A stretch of DNA of 64,000 nucleotides from Streptomyces dangxiongensis (GTDB lineage Bacteria; Actinomycetota; Actinomycetes; Streptomycetales; Streptomycetaceae): assembly GCF_003675325.1 (NCBI RefSeq), contig NZ_CP033073.1, positions 3,534,001 to 3,598,000 of the forward strand, given 5' to 3'. Below, in pieces: positions 51,492-59,269 of the stretch. Each line of letters starts with the position of its first letter. The stretch's first letter is position 1. The translations under genes and the position numbers were made by a program. The notes under the pieces are model-generated. The model was not told where the DNA came from, ran no database searches, and saw only the letters and a program-made list of their open reading frames with translations.

Positions 51492-52222
51492 GCGGCCTGG
51501 TCCTTCGGAGAGTCTGCCGGTTCGCGCAGGACCTCGGCGATCAGCTCCAGCAGGCCGTGCAGCTCGTTGAGGCGCCGGCGGAGGTCGGGCGGGGTGAGGT
51601 CGCTGTTGAGGGCGCGGGCGATCTGGTTGACGTTGACGCCGATGCGGTTGAGCTCGCGCAGCACCTGGGCGCGGAACATGTGGATGCGGCGGCGGTCCTC
51701 GGACAGCGGCAGGTTGGCAGTGAACCGACCGGATACGAAGGCGAGGACGATGTCGGCGGCGAAGCCGGATTCACCCTTGTAGCCGTGCTCGGCGGCAGCC
51801 TCCTGGAGGTCGGCGTGCTCGTCGCCGGTGAACCGCAGCGGGCCGACGCGTACGGTCCGCTTGGTGCCGGTGAAACGGCGGATCGTCGGCTGGACGCTCT
51901 GCATCGCTTGCTCGCCGGCCGTCGGCTCGGCGGCGGGTGCGGGGCGGAGGATCTGCTGCTGGACGGCGTGGAGCTCGTCCGGGTCGGGGCCGCCCTCGGT
52001 CCCGACCTCCTGGCCGGGCGCCCCCTGGCGCTGGACCGTCTCCGCCACCCCCGGGGCGGAGACCCCCGGAGTCCGGCCCTGAGTCGGACTCGGGGTACTA
52101 CTGGCTCCGCCAGGGGCCACCCGTCCGAACGCACGCCGCAGACGGTTCATCAGCGTAGGGGACTTCGTCAGCGGTATCGGCACGTCGTGAGTGTCTTTGG
52201 GGCGGTGCGGGTCGTGCGTCAC
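51488..52222 (-). CDS. MobC-family mobilization accessory protein
   Basis: The conserved part in the C-terminal half is KRTVRVGPLRFTGDEHADLQ (ribbon-helix-helix-like start) and MFRAQVLRELNRIGVNVNQI then ARALN, the MobC signature. It helps the relaxase open the transfer origin. GTG 52222, with GGAG 9-10 nt upstream, is preferred; the frame is open to 52378 but that start would lie inside a perfect hairpin. The N-terminal region is Pro/Gly-rich and disordered. 244 aa from the chosen start. Confidence 0.78.
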   Translation of the reverse strand: MTHDPHRPKDTHDVPIPLTKSPTLMNRLRRAFGRVAPGGASSTPSPTQGRTPGVSAPGVAETVQRQGAPGQEVGTEGGPDPDELHAVQQQILRPAPAAEPTAGEQAMQSVQPTIRRFTGTKRTVRVGPLRFTGDEHADLQEAAAEHGYKGESGFAADIVLAFVSGRFTANLPLSEDRRRIHMFRAQVLRELNRIGVNVNQIARALNSDLTPPDLRRRLNELHGLLELIAEVLREPADSPKDQAA

Positions 52223-52352
52223 GGGCGGTGCTCCAGGAGAGGTGGGGAAGGCGGGCAGTTCCGCAGGAGGGGGCAGCCGAGTGGGGGCGGTCACCGCGTC
52301 GTCCACAGATGTGGATAAGCGGGCGGCGAGTGAGACGGGTGGCCGACTGGCC

Positions 52353-52381
52353 GGGGTGACCGGAAGAGTTCCGGTCACCCC
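52353..52381. terminator. Perfect 13-bp hairpin between mobC and the SpdB-like gene
   Basis: GGGGTGACCGGAA (52353-52365) pairs with TTCCGGTCACCCC (52369-52381) over a 3-nt loop. It follows the stop of the DUF2637 gene on the minus strand by 14 bp, so a terminator is the simplest reading; part of a transfer origin is possible because the mob genes start next to it. Confidence 0.55.
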
Positions 52382-52394
52382 GTAGGGATTCCGG

Positions 52395-53192
52395 TCAGCC
52401 GCTGTCCGGACCGGTCTCGGCGGCGGCTTCGATCTCGGGCCGGAGGGCGGTCATCACGTCGGTCTGCCGCTCACTGCTGATCGTCAGCCCCTTGGCCTTG
52501 ACGGCCTTTCGGAGCAGTGACCGGGTGAGCGTGCCGTGCTCGGCGAGGGCAATCCGGCCGATCTCCACGAGTTCCTCAAGCGTGGCGCCGGGCGGACGGC
52601 CACCGCGCGGCCTGCTCTCCGCAATCCCGGACGGTGGTTCCGTCGGCTGTACGGGCACGGCGGTCGGCGGCATGGGCTGGGCGGGCTCGGCCGCTGGCTC
52701 GGCGAGCGTGGTGGGTGCGGTGACCGGTGGTTCCGGCGCCTGGACCTGCGCGGGTTCCGGATGGCCCGCGGGCTGGTCGACGACCTGGTGGATCTGCCGC
52801 ATCAGGACGCCGAAGGCCAGCAGGGCTGCGGTCGGGGGGACCGCGGCGACCACGTAGTCGAGCAGTGGCACGGTGCCCGCGCTGCCGGTGCCGTTGACTC
52901 CGGCAACGTTGAGCGCGATGGAGCCGACCGATCCGGTGGCTGTCAGGGCGATCGCCCACCTGTCGGTCACCCGGCGCAGGCCCGCGCGGAGCATGAGCAG
53001 TTCGCCCGCGACGATGAAGGCGTCCAGGGTCGCCGGCCAGGCCCAGCGGCGGGTGGGAGAGCTGCGCAGCCCGTGCTGTCCGGCGACCTCGGCGAGGTGT
53101 GCGTACGACAGCCAGAATCCGCTGATGGTGAGGGCGACGATGACGACTCCGGCCGCACTGAGCGTGTACCGCTCGATGTCCTGCTTGGTCAT
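52395..53192 (-). CDS. DUF2637 (SpdB-like) membrane protein
   Basis: The 265-aa protein begins with ERYTLSAAGVVIVALTISGF (TM1), RWAWPATLDAFIVAGELLML (TM2 with the conserved WPATLD), WAIALTATGSVGSIALNVAG (TM3) and LDYVVAAVPPTAALLAFGVL (TM4). This is the DUF2637 pattern of Streptomyces plasmid and integrative-element spread proteins. The C-terminal half is a Pro-rich linker and a helix-turn-helix-like domain (RSLLRKAVKAKGLTISSERQ). ATG 53192 has GGAGG upstream. Confidence 0.85.
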   Translation of the reverse strand: MTKQDIERYTLSAAGVVIVALTISGFWLSYAHLAEVAGQHGLRSSPTRRWAWPATLDAFIVAGELLMLRAGLRRVTDRWAIALTATGSVGSIALNVAGVNGTGSAGTVPLLDYVVAAVPPTAALLAFGVLMRQIHQVVDQPAGHPEPAQVQAPEPPVTAPTTLAEPAAEPAQPMPPTAVPVQPTEPPSGIAESRPRGGRPPGATLEELVEIGRIALAEHGTLTRSLLRKAVKAKGLTISSERQTDVMTALRPEIEAAAETGPDSG

Positions 53193-53685
53193 CGACAGCC
53201 GTCCTCCGTCGGGGTGGTGCCCCCGACGGGTGGGTGTGGGGGTGGGGGTGGGGGTGGGGAGGGTCAAGCGGGGTGCTCCTGGGGTTTGGCGGTGTGATCC
53301 GTCTTGCCGTCTTGGCCGTTGCAAGCGCAGGTCAGGGCCGGTACGGCAGGGGCGTGGATGTGCCGTACCGGCGGCGTTCGGGCTCTTCCCGCGTGCGCGG
53401 AGGCGGCCTGACGGCGGGCGATCGGCCGAGCGCTTCTCGGCGTGCCCCTGCCGGTCAGGACGGCACTGCTACGTGGTGCCGTCCTGACCGGCGGAGCTTT
53501 GACCTGCGGTGATACGGCGAGGACGCGTGGGACGGCACAAGACGGATCCGGGCGGCGTCCTCACGGCAGCAGCGATCACGATGATCGAGTTGCCGTCTTG
53601 TCCCCGGTTGCCGTCTTGCCTGCATGCCGTTTGACCTGCGGGATCACGGCAGGGACGGCAGGGACGCCCACCGGGGGTGCGGGGC
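53193..53685. other. Palindrome- and repeat-rich noncoding region, candidate replication origin
   Basis: No gene is seen. Contents: a (GGGGGT)n run at 53234-53260; a 12-bp perfect inverted repeat (53337-53348/53361-53372, GCCGGTACGGCA); a 17-bp perfect inverted repeat (53450-53466/53476-53492, GCCGGTCAGGACGGCAC); two direct copies of TTTGACCTGCGGxGATxACGGC-like sequence at 53498 and 53630; and CCGTCTTG four times (53299, 53307, 53593, 53611). It lies immediately after the DUF3631 gene. Such clustering fits an origin or partition site. Confidence 0.55.
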
Positions 53686-54933
53686 TCAGTCTGCGGCGGG
53701 GGCGACAGGCTCGGCGTCCACGGGGTGGACAGTGGGGCAGTAGCGCCGCCAGGCATCGAGGAACTTGTTGCGCATGTAGCCCTTGCGCTGGGTTCCGTCG
53801 GCGAGGCGGACGTTGCCTGGCCTGATGTCGAACGGCCGCAGCATGTCCGACAGGTTGCGGGACGTCAGCCCGTGGCGTCCCCATTCCGCCCACGGGCTCT
53901 CGGTGTTCTGCAGCAGATGGTGCAGCAGCTCCTCCGTGGAGAGGCTGTCGACCTCCCGTTGGGCGAAGAAGATCCGGCGGATGTCGGCGAGGATCCGTGC
54001 CCCGCCGGGCTGCTCCTCCTCGACCTCGACCTCTGAAGTGACCATCCGCGCGCACGCCTCGCGGGCGCGACGGGGCCAGGGCCCGGCGGCGAGGTCGGCG
54101 ACGATGACCAGTGGCTCCCAGGTGTCGGCGGCCCGGTCCTCCACCGGCATCTCCGGCTCCAGGTCCGCCGCTTCGTCCAGCAGCGGGCGGGCCCAGGCGG
54201 CGATCCGGTCGCGTACGTCGTGCAGGGCCGGAGTGTCGCGGCGGGAGCGGAAGGGCTTGACGCGCTCGCCCTCCGCCCGGCGGCGCATACGGATGACCAC
54301 CGACCGGTCCATGATCGTGTCGGGCAGGTCACCGATCCCGGCGAGGGCGGCCATGGCGAAGGTGGCGAACCGGTGCGGGGTGTGGTCGTTGCCGACCACC
54401 CGTGTGACGTAGCGGTTGCGCTGGTGGCCGGCGTTGAGCAGGCCGCGCATCTCCTCGTTCTTCTCCGCCATCTTCGGCGTGCCGAAGATGGTGTCCGCCT
54501 CGTCCACCAGGAGCGTGGGCGGCTCCTCGGTGATCGACCGGAACACCGCAGCCGGTGTGGTGTTGATGGTGAGCATCGGCTCGTGGACTGTCTCGGTCAG
54601 TACGTCCAGCAGCCGCGACTTACCGCACCGCTTCGCCGGCCCCACCACCGCCAGCCGCGGCGCGTGCTGCCAGGCCGGCTGCAGATGCGTCGCCGCCACC
54701 CACAGCGTCACCGCATCTAGCGCCTCCGGCGAGGGCAGGATCACGAACTTCGCTATCTGCGCACGTAGTTCGTCCAGCAGCGCCGAGCCGACGGTCGGCT
54801 CCGGATCCGGTGCCGGAGTCTCGACAGGCGCAGTCGGCTCGGGTTCGCCCTGGTCGGGCTTGCCCGGTACCGCGACCGACGGGCAAGCAGCAGGTGCGGG
54901 GGCGGAATAGGGCGCGGGGTGCTCAAGTTGCAC
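53686..54933 (-). CDS. DUF3631 ATPase-like protein, probable replication protein
   Basis: The 415-aa protein has a P-loop-like RLAVVGPAKRCGKSRLLDVL, a Walker B PPTLLVDEADTIFGTPKM and an arginine-rich sensor region DRSVVIRMRRRAEGERVKPF. The C-terminal domain includes GRHGLTSRNLSDMLRPFDIR and ends RNKFLDAWRRYCP, a DNA-binding-type winged helix. DUF3631 proteins are helicase-like replication/partition proteins in actinomycete plasmids and integrative elements. GTG 54933 has AGGAG 7 nt upstream. The preceding frame to 55275 has no coding character. Confidence 0.8.
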   Translation of the reverse strand: MQLEHPAPYSAPAPAACPSVAVPGKPDQGEPEPTAPVETPAPDPEPTVGSALLDELRAQIAKFVILPSPEALDAVTLWVAATHLQPAWQHAPRLAVVGPAKRCGKSRLLDVLTETVHEPMLTINTTPAAVFRSITEEPPTLLVDEADTIFGTPKMAEKNEEMRGLLNAGHQRNRYVTRVVGNDHTPHRFATFAMAALAGIGDLPDTIMDRSVVIRMRRRAEGERVKPFRSRRDTPALHDVRDRIAAWARPLLDEAADLEPEMPVEDRAADTWEPLVIVADLAAGPWPRRAREACARMVTSEVEVEEEQPGGARILADIRRIFFAQREVDSLSTEELLHHLLQNTESPWAEWGRHGLTSRNLSDMLRPFDIRPGNVRLADGTQRKGYMRNKFLDAWRRYCPTVHPVDAEPVAPAAD

Positions 54934-55196
54934 CAGGTGGCTCCTCTTCTGCGGCGCCGGGCATGCAGGCCCAGCGGCGCGGATCGTTCGTTGGATGCGG
55001 GCGACGGGGATTCCCGAGCCTCCGGCGTTGCCTCGCCGGAGGCTCGCTGCGTTCAGAGACTGAACACGCGCTGTGTCCCGAGTCGGGACACTCGCTCGGT
55101 TCCCCGCGGGAACACGGACAGTACGTCCGGCTCCGGCAACAGTCCAGCGATTCTGTGTCAGCTCAGCGCAGAAATGCCTGCTACGCTGCCGCCCTT

Positions 55197-55436
55197 TCAC
55201 GCCGCCAGACCCAGCAACTCCAGCAGATCCGCGGTCACCACCCGGTAGGCGTTGCCCAGCCGCAGTACCTTGCACGGGTACTCGCCCCGCTTCGCCAGCT
55301 CATAGCCCTTGCTCCGACCGAGGCCCAGCGCGCGGTTACCTGTATCCAGGTCAACGGCCACAGGCAGGGCGAGCAGCTCTTCCCGACTCATCCCCTTCGA
55401 GCCCTTCGAGTGCTCGGCTTTCGTGTCGTCGCGCAT
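55197..55436 (-). CDS. xis: Excisionase-like small HTH protein
   Basis: The 79-aa protein has DTGNRALGLGRSKGYELAKR, then GEYPCKVLRLGNAYRVVTAD and LLELLG, the winged-helix pattern of MerR/Xis-like excisionases that read a promoter or att arm. GAAGGGG lies 8 nt upstream of ATG 55436. It sits between the DUF3631 protein and the integrase module, as xis does in pSAM2-type elements. Confidence 0.78.
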   Translation of the reverse strand: MRDDTKAEHSKGSKGMSREELLALPVAVDLDTGNRALGLGRSKGYELAKRGEYPCKVLRLGNAYRVVTADLLELLGLAA

Positions 55437-55523
55437 GCAGCGCGCCCCTTCCCATGCAGCCCTCGGCGAACGCGGTCATCGCATCCGGCTCCAGGCGTCT
55501 ACAAACCAGGATGACGAAGCTAA

Positions 55524-55540
55524 TGTGTCTTCATGACACA
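55524..55540. promoter_or_regulatory. Palindrome over the start of the XRE gene
   Basis: TGTGTC TTCAT GACACA is a perfect 6-bp inverted repeat whose loop and right arm include the ATG at 55533. TAATGT at 55521-55526 could be a -10 box, so the transcript may be leaderless; no Shine-Dalgarno is present. Autorepression by the XRE protein is inferred. Confidence 0.5.
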
Positions 55541-56219
55541 ACACGGTTTCGATGATGGAAGTGACGAGGACGACGTCCCTGAGTGGGCGGACCGCATCAA
55601 GGCCAACGTCGCCGGCGAAGTGCGGCGCAGAAGGAAGGAGATGGGATGGAGCGCGCAGGATCTGGCCGACCGGTGCGAGGAGCTCGGGTTTGCCATCCCG
55701 CGCAACGTGATCGCCAACATGGAGTCCGGCCGCCGGGCCAACCTTCCCCTCGTGGACGTGATGGTCCTGGCCGCCGCCCTGGAGACGTACCCGGTCTGCC
55801 TGATCTTCCCGGTCGGCTACGTCGAGAAGACCCAGGAACTGCCGTTCCAGCACCTCGTGCCCACCTGGGACGCCCTACGGCGCTTCACCGGCGAGGAGGA
55901 CGTGCCCGGCTACGACGCGGGCCTGGTCCCCGACTTCGAACTTCACGCCAGCCTCGTCCGTACCGCTCTCGCCGCGCTCGAAGAGGAAGAACAGGCCCGG
56001 TTCGCGGCCAAGACGGCCACCAGCCGCGCCGAGAAGGAAGAGGCCGAACGCCAGCAGGCCAAGTACGCCGACCAGGCCATCTCCGCCAAGTACAGGCTCC
56101 GCTACCTGCGCCGCGACCTCCGCGAGGACGGGGCCACCCCGCCCCATCTGCCGTCCGCCCTGGGCGACGTTGACTTGCCCGAAGCTGATACCGACACCAC
56201 CCCGGAGGAAAGCCTTTGA
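55533..56219 (+). CDS. XRE-family regulator next to integrase
   Basis: This 228-aa protein has KANVAGEVRRRRKEMGWSAQ, DLADRCEELGFAIPRNVIAN and MESGRRANLPLVDVMVLAAA, a canonical XRE helix-turn-helix (residues ~25-85). The tail is a long coiled coil (EEEEQARFAAKTATSRAEKE to QAISAKYRLRYLRRDL). Its end overlaps the integrase start by 4 bp, so it probably controls excision or replication genes divergently transcribed from 55436. ATG 55533 overlaps the palindrome. Confidence 0.82.
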   Translation: MTQHGFDDGSDEDDVPEWADRIKANVAGEVRRRRKEMGWSAQDLADRCEELGFAIPRNVIANMESGRRANLPLVDVMVLAAALETYPVCLIFPVGYVEKTQELPFQHLVPTWDALRRFTGEEDVPGYDAGLVPDFELHASLVRTALAALEEEEQARFAAKTATSRAEKEEAERQQAKYADQAISAKYRLRYLRRDLREDGATPPHLPSALGDVDLPEADTDTTPEESL

Positions 56220-57742
56220 AGGGCTCCACCTACCGCCGCTGCTCCTGCCGCGACCCGAAGACCGGCAAGGAACTCGGCTCTTCCTGCCCGAAGCGCAACA
56301 GCAGGAACCACTGCACCTACTCCATACGCCAGGAACTGCCGCCCCGCGAGGACGGCAGCCGACGCTCCTTCGCCCGCGGCGGGTACGCCAGCCTCAAGGC
56401 GGCCCAGGCCGACCTCGACCACGTTCGCGCCCTCCTCGGGCTCGCCGAGTCGGACGACCCCGAAGGCACCCAGCTGATCGCCGAGATGCTGTCCGAGGTC
56501 AGCCGCGACAAGCTGCCCCTCCCCGACGTGGAGGAGACGAGGCGGCGCCTCAACGCCGGCCAGGACCTCGTCGGCAGCCTCACCGTGGGCGAGTGGCTGG
56601 ACCGTTGGCTCGCGGGCAAGCGCATCCGGAAGTCGGGCATCAGCCGCTACGAGACCGACATCCGCGTGCACCTCAAGCCCCACCTGGGGCACCGGCGGCT
56701 CGACCGGTTGCGCGTGAGCCATCTCAGCGAGATGCTCACCGCCATCACCGACGCCAACGCCGAGATCCTGGAGCAGAACGCCCAGCGGCATGCGGCAGTG
56801 GAGGAGTTGGCGGCCGTGCCCTGGAAGGGCGCGGAGAACCGGGCCCGCCGCAAGGCCATGAAGGCGGCCATCGACGCCATGCCGCCCTTCCGCCGCGTCA
56901 CGGGACCCTCCACGCGCCAGCACATCAAGGCCACGCTCCGCGCTGCCCTGAACGACGCGATCGGCCAGCGGGTCATCACGTTCAACCCGGCGGCCCACGT
57001 CGAGATCGACCCCGTCCGTAAACCGAAGGCCCTGGTGTGGACGGACGAGCGAGTCGCCCGGTGGGAGCAGACCGACGAGAAGCCCTCCCCCGTCATGGTC
57101 TGGACGCCGGAGCAGACCGGCGCCTTCCTCGACTTCGTGGCCGATGACCGGCTGTACGCCATGTGGCACCTGATCGCCTTTCGCGGCCTGCGTCGCGGTG
57201 AGGCATGCGGCCAGCCCTGGTCCGAGACCAACCTCGACCGGCACTCCCTCACCGTCACCGGCCAGCTCGTCCAGGACGGGTGGGAAGTCGAGGCATCCGA
57301 GCCGAAGACCGACAGCGGCTTCCGAGTCGTGGCCTTGGACGACGACACCGTCGGCGTCCTTGAACGGCACCGCAAGCAGCAGGAGGCGGACCGCGAGGAA
57401 TGGGGAACGGCTTGGGTCGAGACCGGCCTCGTCTTCACCCAGGAAGACGGCTCCTGGCTGCACCCGGGGAAGGTCACCGATCTCTTCGAGCGGCTCGTCG
57501 CGGCCTCCGGCCTCCCGCCGATCCGGCTGCACGACCTCCGCCACGGCGCGGCCACGCTCATGCTCGCCGCCGGCATCGACGTGAAGATCGTGTCGGACAC
57601 CCTCGGGCACAGCGACACCCGGATCACGCGGGACATCTACCAGAACTCTCAGGAATTGCATCAGGCGGGCGAGAAATTGCAGGTCGCGAGGTCAGGGCGG
57701 GGCCTGACGAGGACTCCACCCTCCTGCAACTTAGCTGCTTGA
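56216..57742 (+). CDS. int: Tyrosine-type site-specific integrase (island integrase)
   Basis: The 508-aa integrase begins with a zinc-ribbon-like KGSTYRRCSCRDPKTGKELG and CPKRNSRNHCTYS (four Cys), then a SAM-like arm region. The catalytic domain has IAFRGLRRGEACGQPW (Arg I), PIRLHDLRHGAATLMLAAGI (HxxR) and DTLGHSDTRITRDIYQN (the terminal Tyr). TTG 56216 has GGAGGAAAG upstream. The C-terminal 30 residues after DIYQN (ELHQAGEKLQVARSGRG..) are unusual. It is the best candidate for the enzyme that placed the island in tRNA-Thr. Confidence 0.9.
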   Translation: MKGSTYRRCSCRDPKTGKELGSSCPKRNSRNHCTYSIRQELPPREDGSRRSFARGGYASLKAAQADLDHVRALLGLAESDDPEGTQLIAEMLSEVSRDKLPLPDVEETRRRLNAGQDLVGSLTVGEWLDRWLAGKRIRKSGISRYETDIRVHLKPHLGHRRLDRLRVSHLSEMLTAITDANAEILEQNAQRHAAVEELAAVPWKGAENRARRKAMKAAIDAMPPFRRVTGPSTRQHIKATLRAALNDAIGQRVITFNPAAHVEIDPVRKPKALVWTDERVARWEQTDEKPSPVMVWTPEQTGAFLDFVADDRLYAMWHLIAFRGLRRGEACGQPWSETNLDRHSLTVTGQLVQDGWEVEASEPKTDSGFRVVALDDDTVGVLERHRKQQEADREEWGTAWVETGLVFTQEDGSWLHPGKVTDLFERLVAASGLPPIRLHDLRHGAATLMLAAGIDVKIVSDTLGHSDTRITRDIYQNSQELHQAGEKLQVARSGRGLTRTPPSCNLAA

Positions 57743-57800
57743 GCTGGGAATTTGGCGATCAGATCCCATCTGATGCAGGATTTGCCCTCTGAAGGGGAGG

Positions 57801-58928
57801 GTGAAAGTGGGTCTACAGCGACGCCCTGACCTGGCGGGGGCAGCTCACCTGGAACTGGTGTCCGGGGTGGCCCAGCTGCGTCCGCAGGACGCGATGGTCG
57901 AAGCGATGGTGCGGGGCTGGAGGGCCCAACAAGCCGCTCGCGGGCTCCGCGAGGACACCGTCACCGCCCGGGAACGACTCGTACGCCGGTTTCTGGAGTA
58001 CACCAACGAGTACCCGTGGTCTTGGACTCCTGGCCATGTGGACGAGTGGTCACTGTGGCTGACCAGCGAGAAGCACCTTGCGCCGTCCACGATCCGCAGC
58101 TATCAGGGCAGCCTGCGGCTGTTCAGCGAGTTCTTGATCGACGGCCGTTACGGGTGGTCGGTGGCTTGCGAGGACGCCTTCGGCACTCACCCGGTGGCCA
58201 TCTGCCACGAGTGGAACACCATCGCCCACCTCAACGACTACGAGGGGCGTCCCGAGGCGAGGCCGTTCACCCGCGAGGAGATCCAGCGCCTCCTCGACTA
58301 CGCCGACGACCAGGTCGAACGGGCAGTCCGAGCCAAACGCAAGGGAGCCCTCGCCGCCTACCGCGACGCCACCCTCTTCAAGGTCATCTACGGATGGGGG
58401 CTTCGCCGGACCGAGGCGTCGAAGCTGGATGTGGTGGACTTCGGGCGGAACGCGAAGGCTCCGCAGTTCGGCCGGTACGGCACACTTAACGTCCGCTACG
58501 GCAAAGCGAAGAAGGGGCAGCCGCCGCGTCGTCGGAACGTGTTGTCGGTGATGGACTGGGCGGTGGATGCGGTCGCCGACTACGTGGAGAACGTACGGCC
58601 GCGGTTCGGCTGCGAGGATCACCCGGCCTTGTGGGTGACCGAGCGGGGCGGCCGGGTCAAGCCGGCCGAGATCAACGCCCGGTTCGTCGCCTACCGCGAC
58701 GCGCTGAAGCTCCCGAAGGCGCTGACGGTCCACTCCGCTCGCCATTCTTACGTCACCCACCTCACGGAGGACGGGGTTGACCGGCGGTTTCTGCAGCAGC
58801 AAGTCGGTCACGAGAATGACAGCTCCACCGCTATTTACACCCACGTCAGCGACGACTTCATGAACACCATGCTCCACAGGGCACTTGCGCCCGCGCTTGC
58901 CCCGTTCCCCGCAAACAAGGACCGCTGA
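57801..58928 (+). CDS. Tyrosine-type recombinase 2 (trio gene 1)
   Basis: The 375-aa recombinase has an N-terminal core-binding domain (ARGLREDTVTARERLVRRFL) and a catalytic domain with VIYGWGLRRTEASKLDVVDF (Arg I), LTVHSARHSYVTHLTEDGVD (HxxR) and QQVGHENDSSTAIYTHVSDD (Tyr). GTG 57801 has GGGGAGG 5-8 nt upstream. It is clearly unlike the island integrase. It overlaps the next gene by 3 bp, so all three trio genes form one operon. A role in rearranging DNA within or at the end of the island is plausible but unproved. Confidence 0.85.
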   Translation: MKVGLQRRPDLAGAAHLELVSGVAQLRPQDAMVEAMVRGWRAQQAARGLREDTVTARERLVRRFLEYTNEYPWSWTPGHVDEWSLWLTSEKHLAPSTIRSYQGSLRLFSEFLIDGRYGWSVACEDAFGTHPVAICHEWNTIAHLNDYEGRPEARPFTREEIQRLLDYADDQVERAVRAKRKGALAAYRDATLFKVIYGWGLRRTEASKLDVVDFGRNAKAPQFGRYGTLNVRYGKAKKGQPPRRRNVLSVMDWAVDAVADYVENVRPRFGCEDHPALWVTERGGRVKPAEINARFVAYRDALKLPKALTVHSARHSYVTHLTEDGVDRRFLQQQVGHENDSSTAIYTHVSDDFMNTMLHRALAPALAPFPANKDR

Positions 58929-59269
58929 TGGCCGCGAAGCTCGACTACCACTGGCACTTGCGGAAGGTCATGGCCGACCGAGGGCTGTTCTCCACCACCG
59001 ACCTCATCCCGCTACTGGACAAGCGGGGCATCTCCCTGTCGTCCAGCCAGGTCTACCGGCTCGTCGTCGAGCGCCCCGAGCGGCTGAGCCTGAAGATCCT
59101 CATGGCCCTGCTCGACATCCTCAACTGCACCATGGACGAACTCATCGAGCCGACCGCCGCGGCTGGTGCCGAAACCGCTACCCGAACAAAGAAGGCTGTC
59201 GGTGCCGAGGCGGGCGTCGGTGACCTGCGACCTAAGCGAGCCCGCATCAGCGGTATCGAGCGGCCGTGA
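58928..59269 (+). CDS. Small XRE-type HTH protein (trio gene 2)
   Basis: The 113-aa protein reads YHWHLRKVMADRGLFSTTDL, IPLLDKRGISLSSSQVYRLV, ERPERLSLKILMALLDILNC and TMDELIEPTA. This is the Cro/C1-type (HTH_26-like) pattern seen in plasmid maintenance regulators. The tail is a disordered Ala/Lys stretch. ATG 58928 overlaps the previous stop and its own end overlaps the next GTG. Confidence 0.85.
   Translation: MAAKLDYHWHLRKVMADRGLFSTTDLIPLLDKRGISLSSSQVYRLVVERPERLSLKILMALLDILNCTMDELIEPTAAAGAETATRTKKAVGAEAGVGDLRPKRARISGIERP

Noticed and set aside
52310..52318. TGTGGATAA, a perfect DnaA box, upstream of the mobC reading frame
   Set aside because: A single 9-mer without a cluster or AT-rich element is expected by chance; the repeat-rich region at 53193-53685 is a better origin candidate.
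53234..53260. G-rich (GGGGGT)n run as a regulatory G-quadruplex
   Set aside because: Plausible but only suggestive in GC-rich DNA; kept as part of the candidate origin description, not as its own claim.
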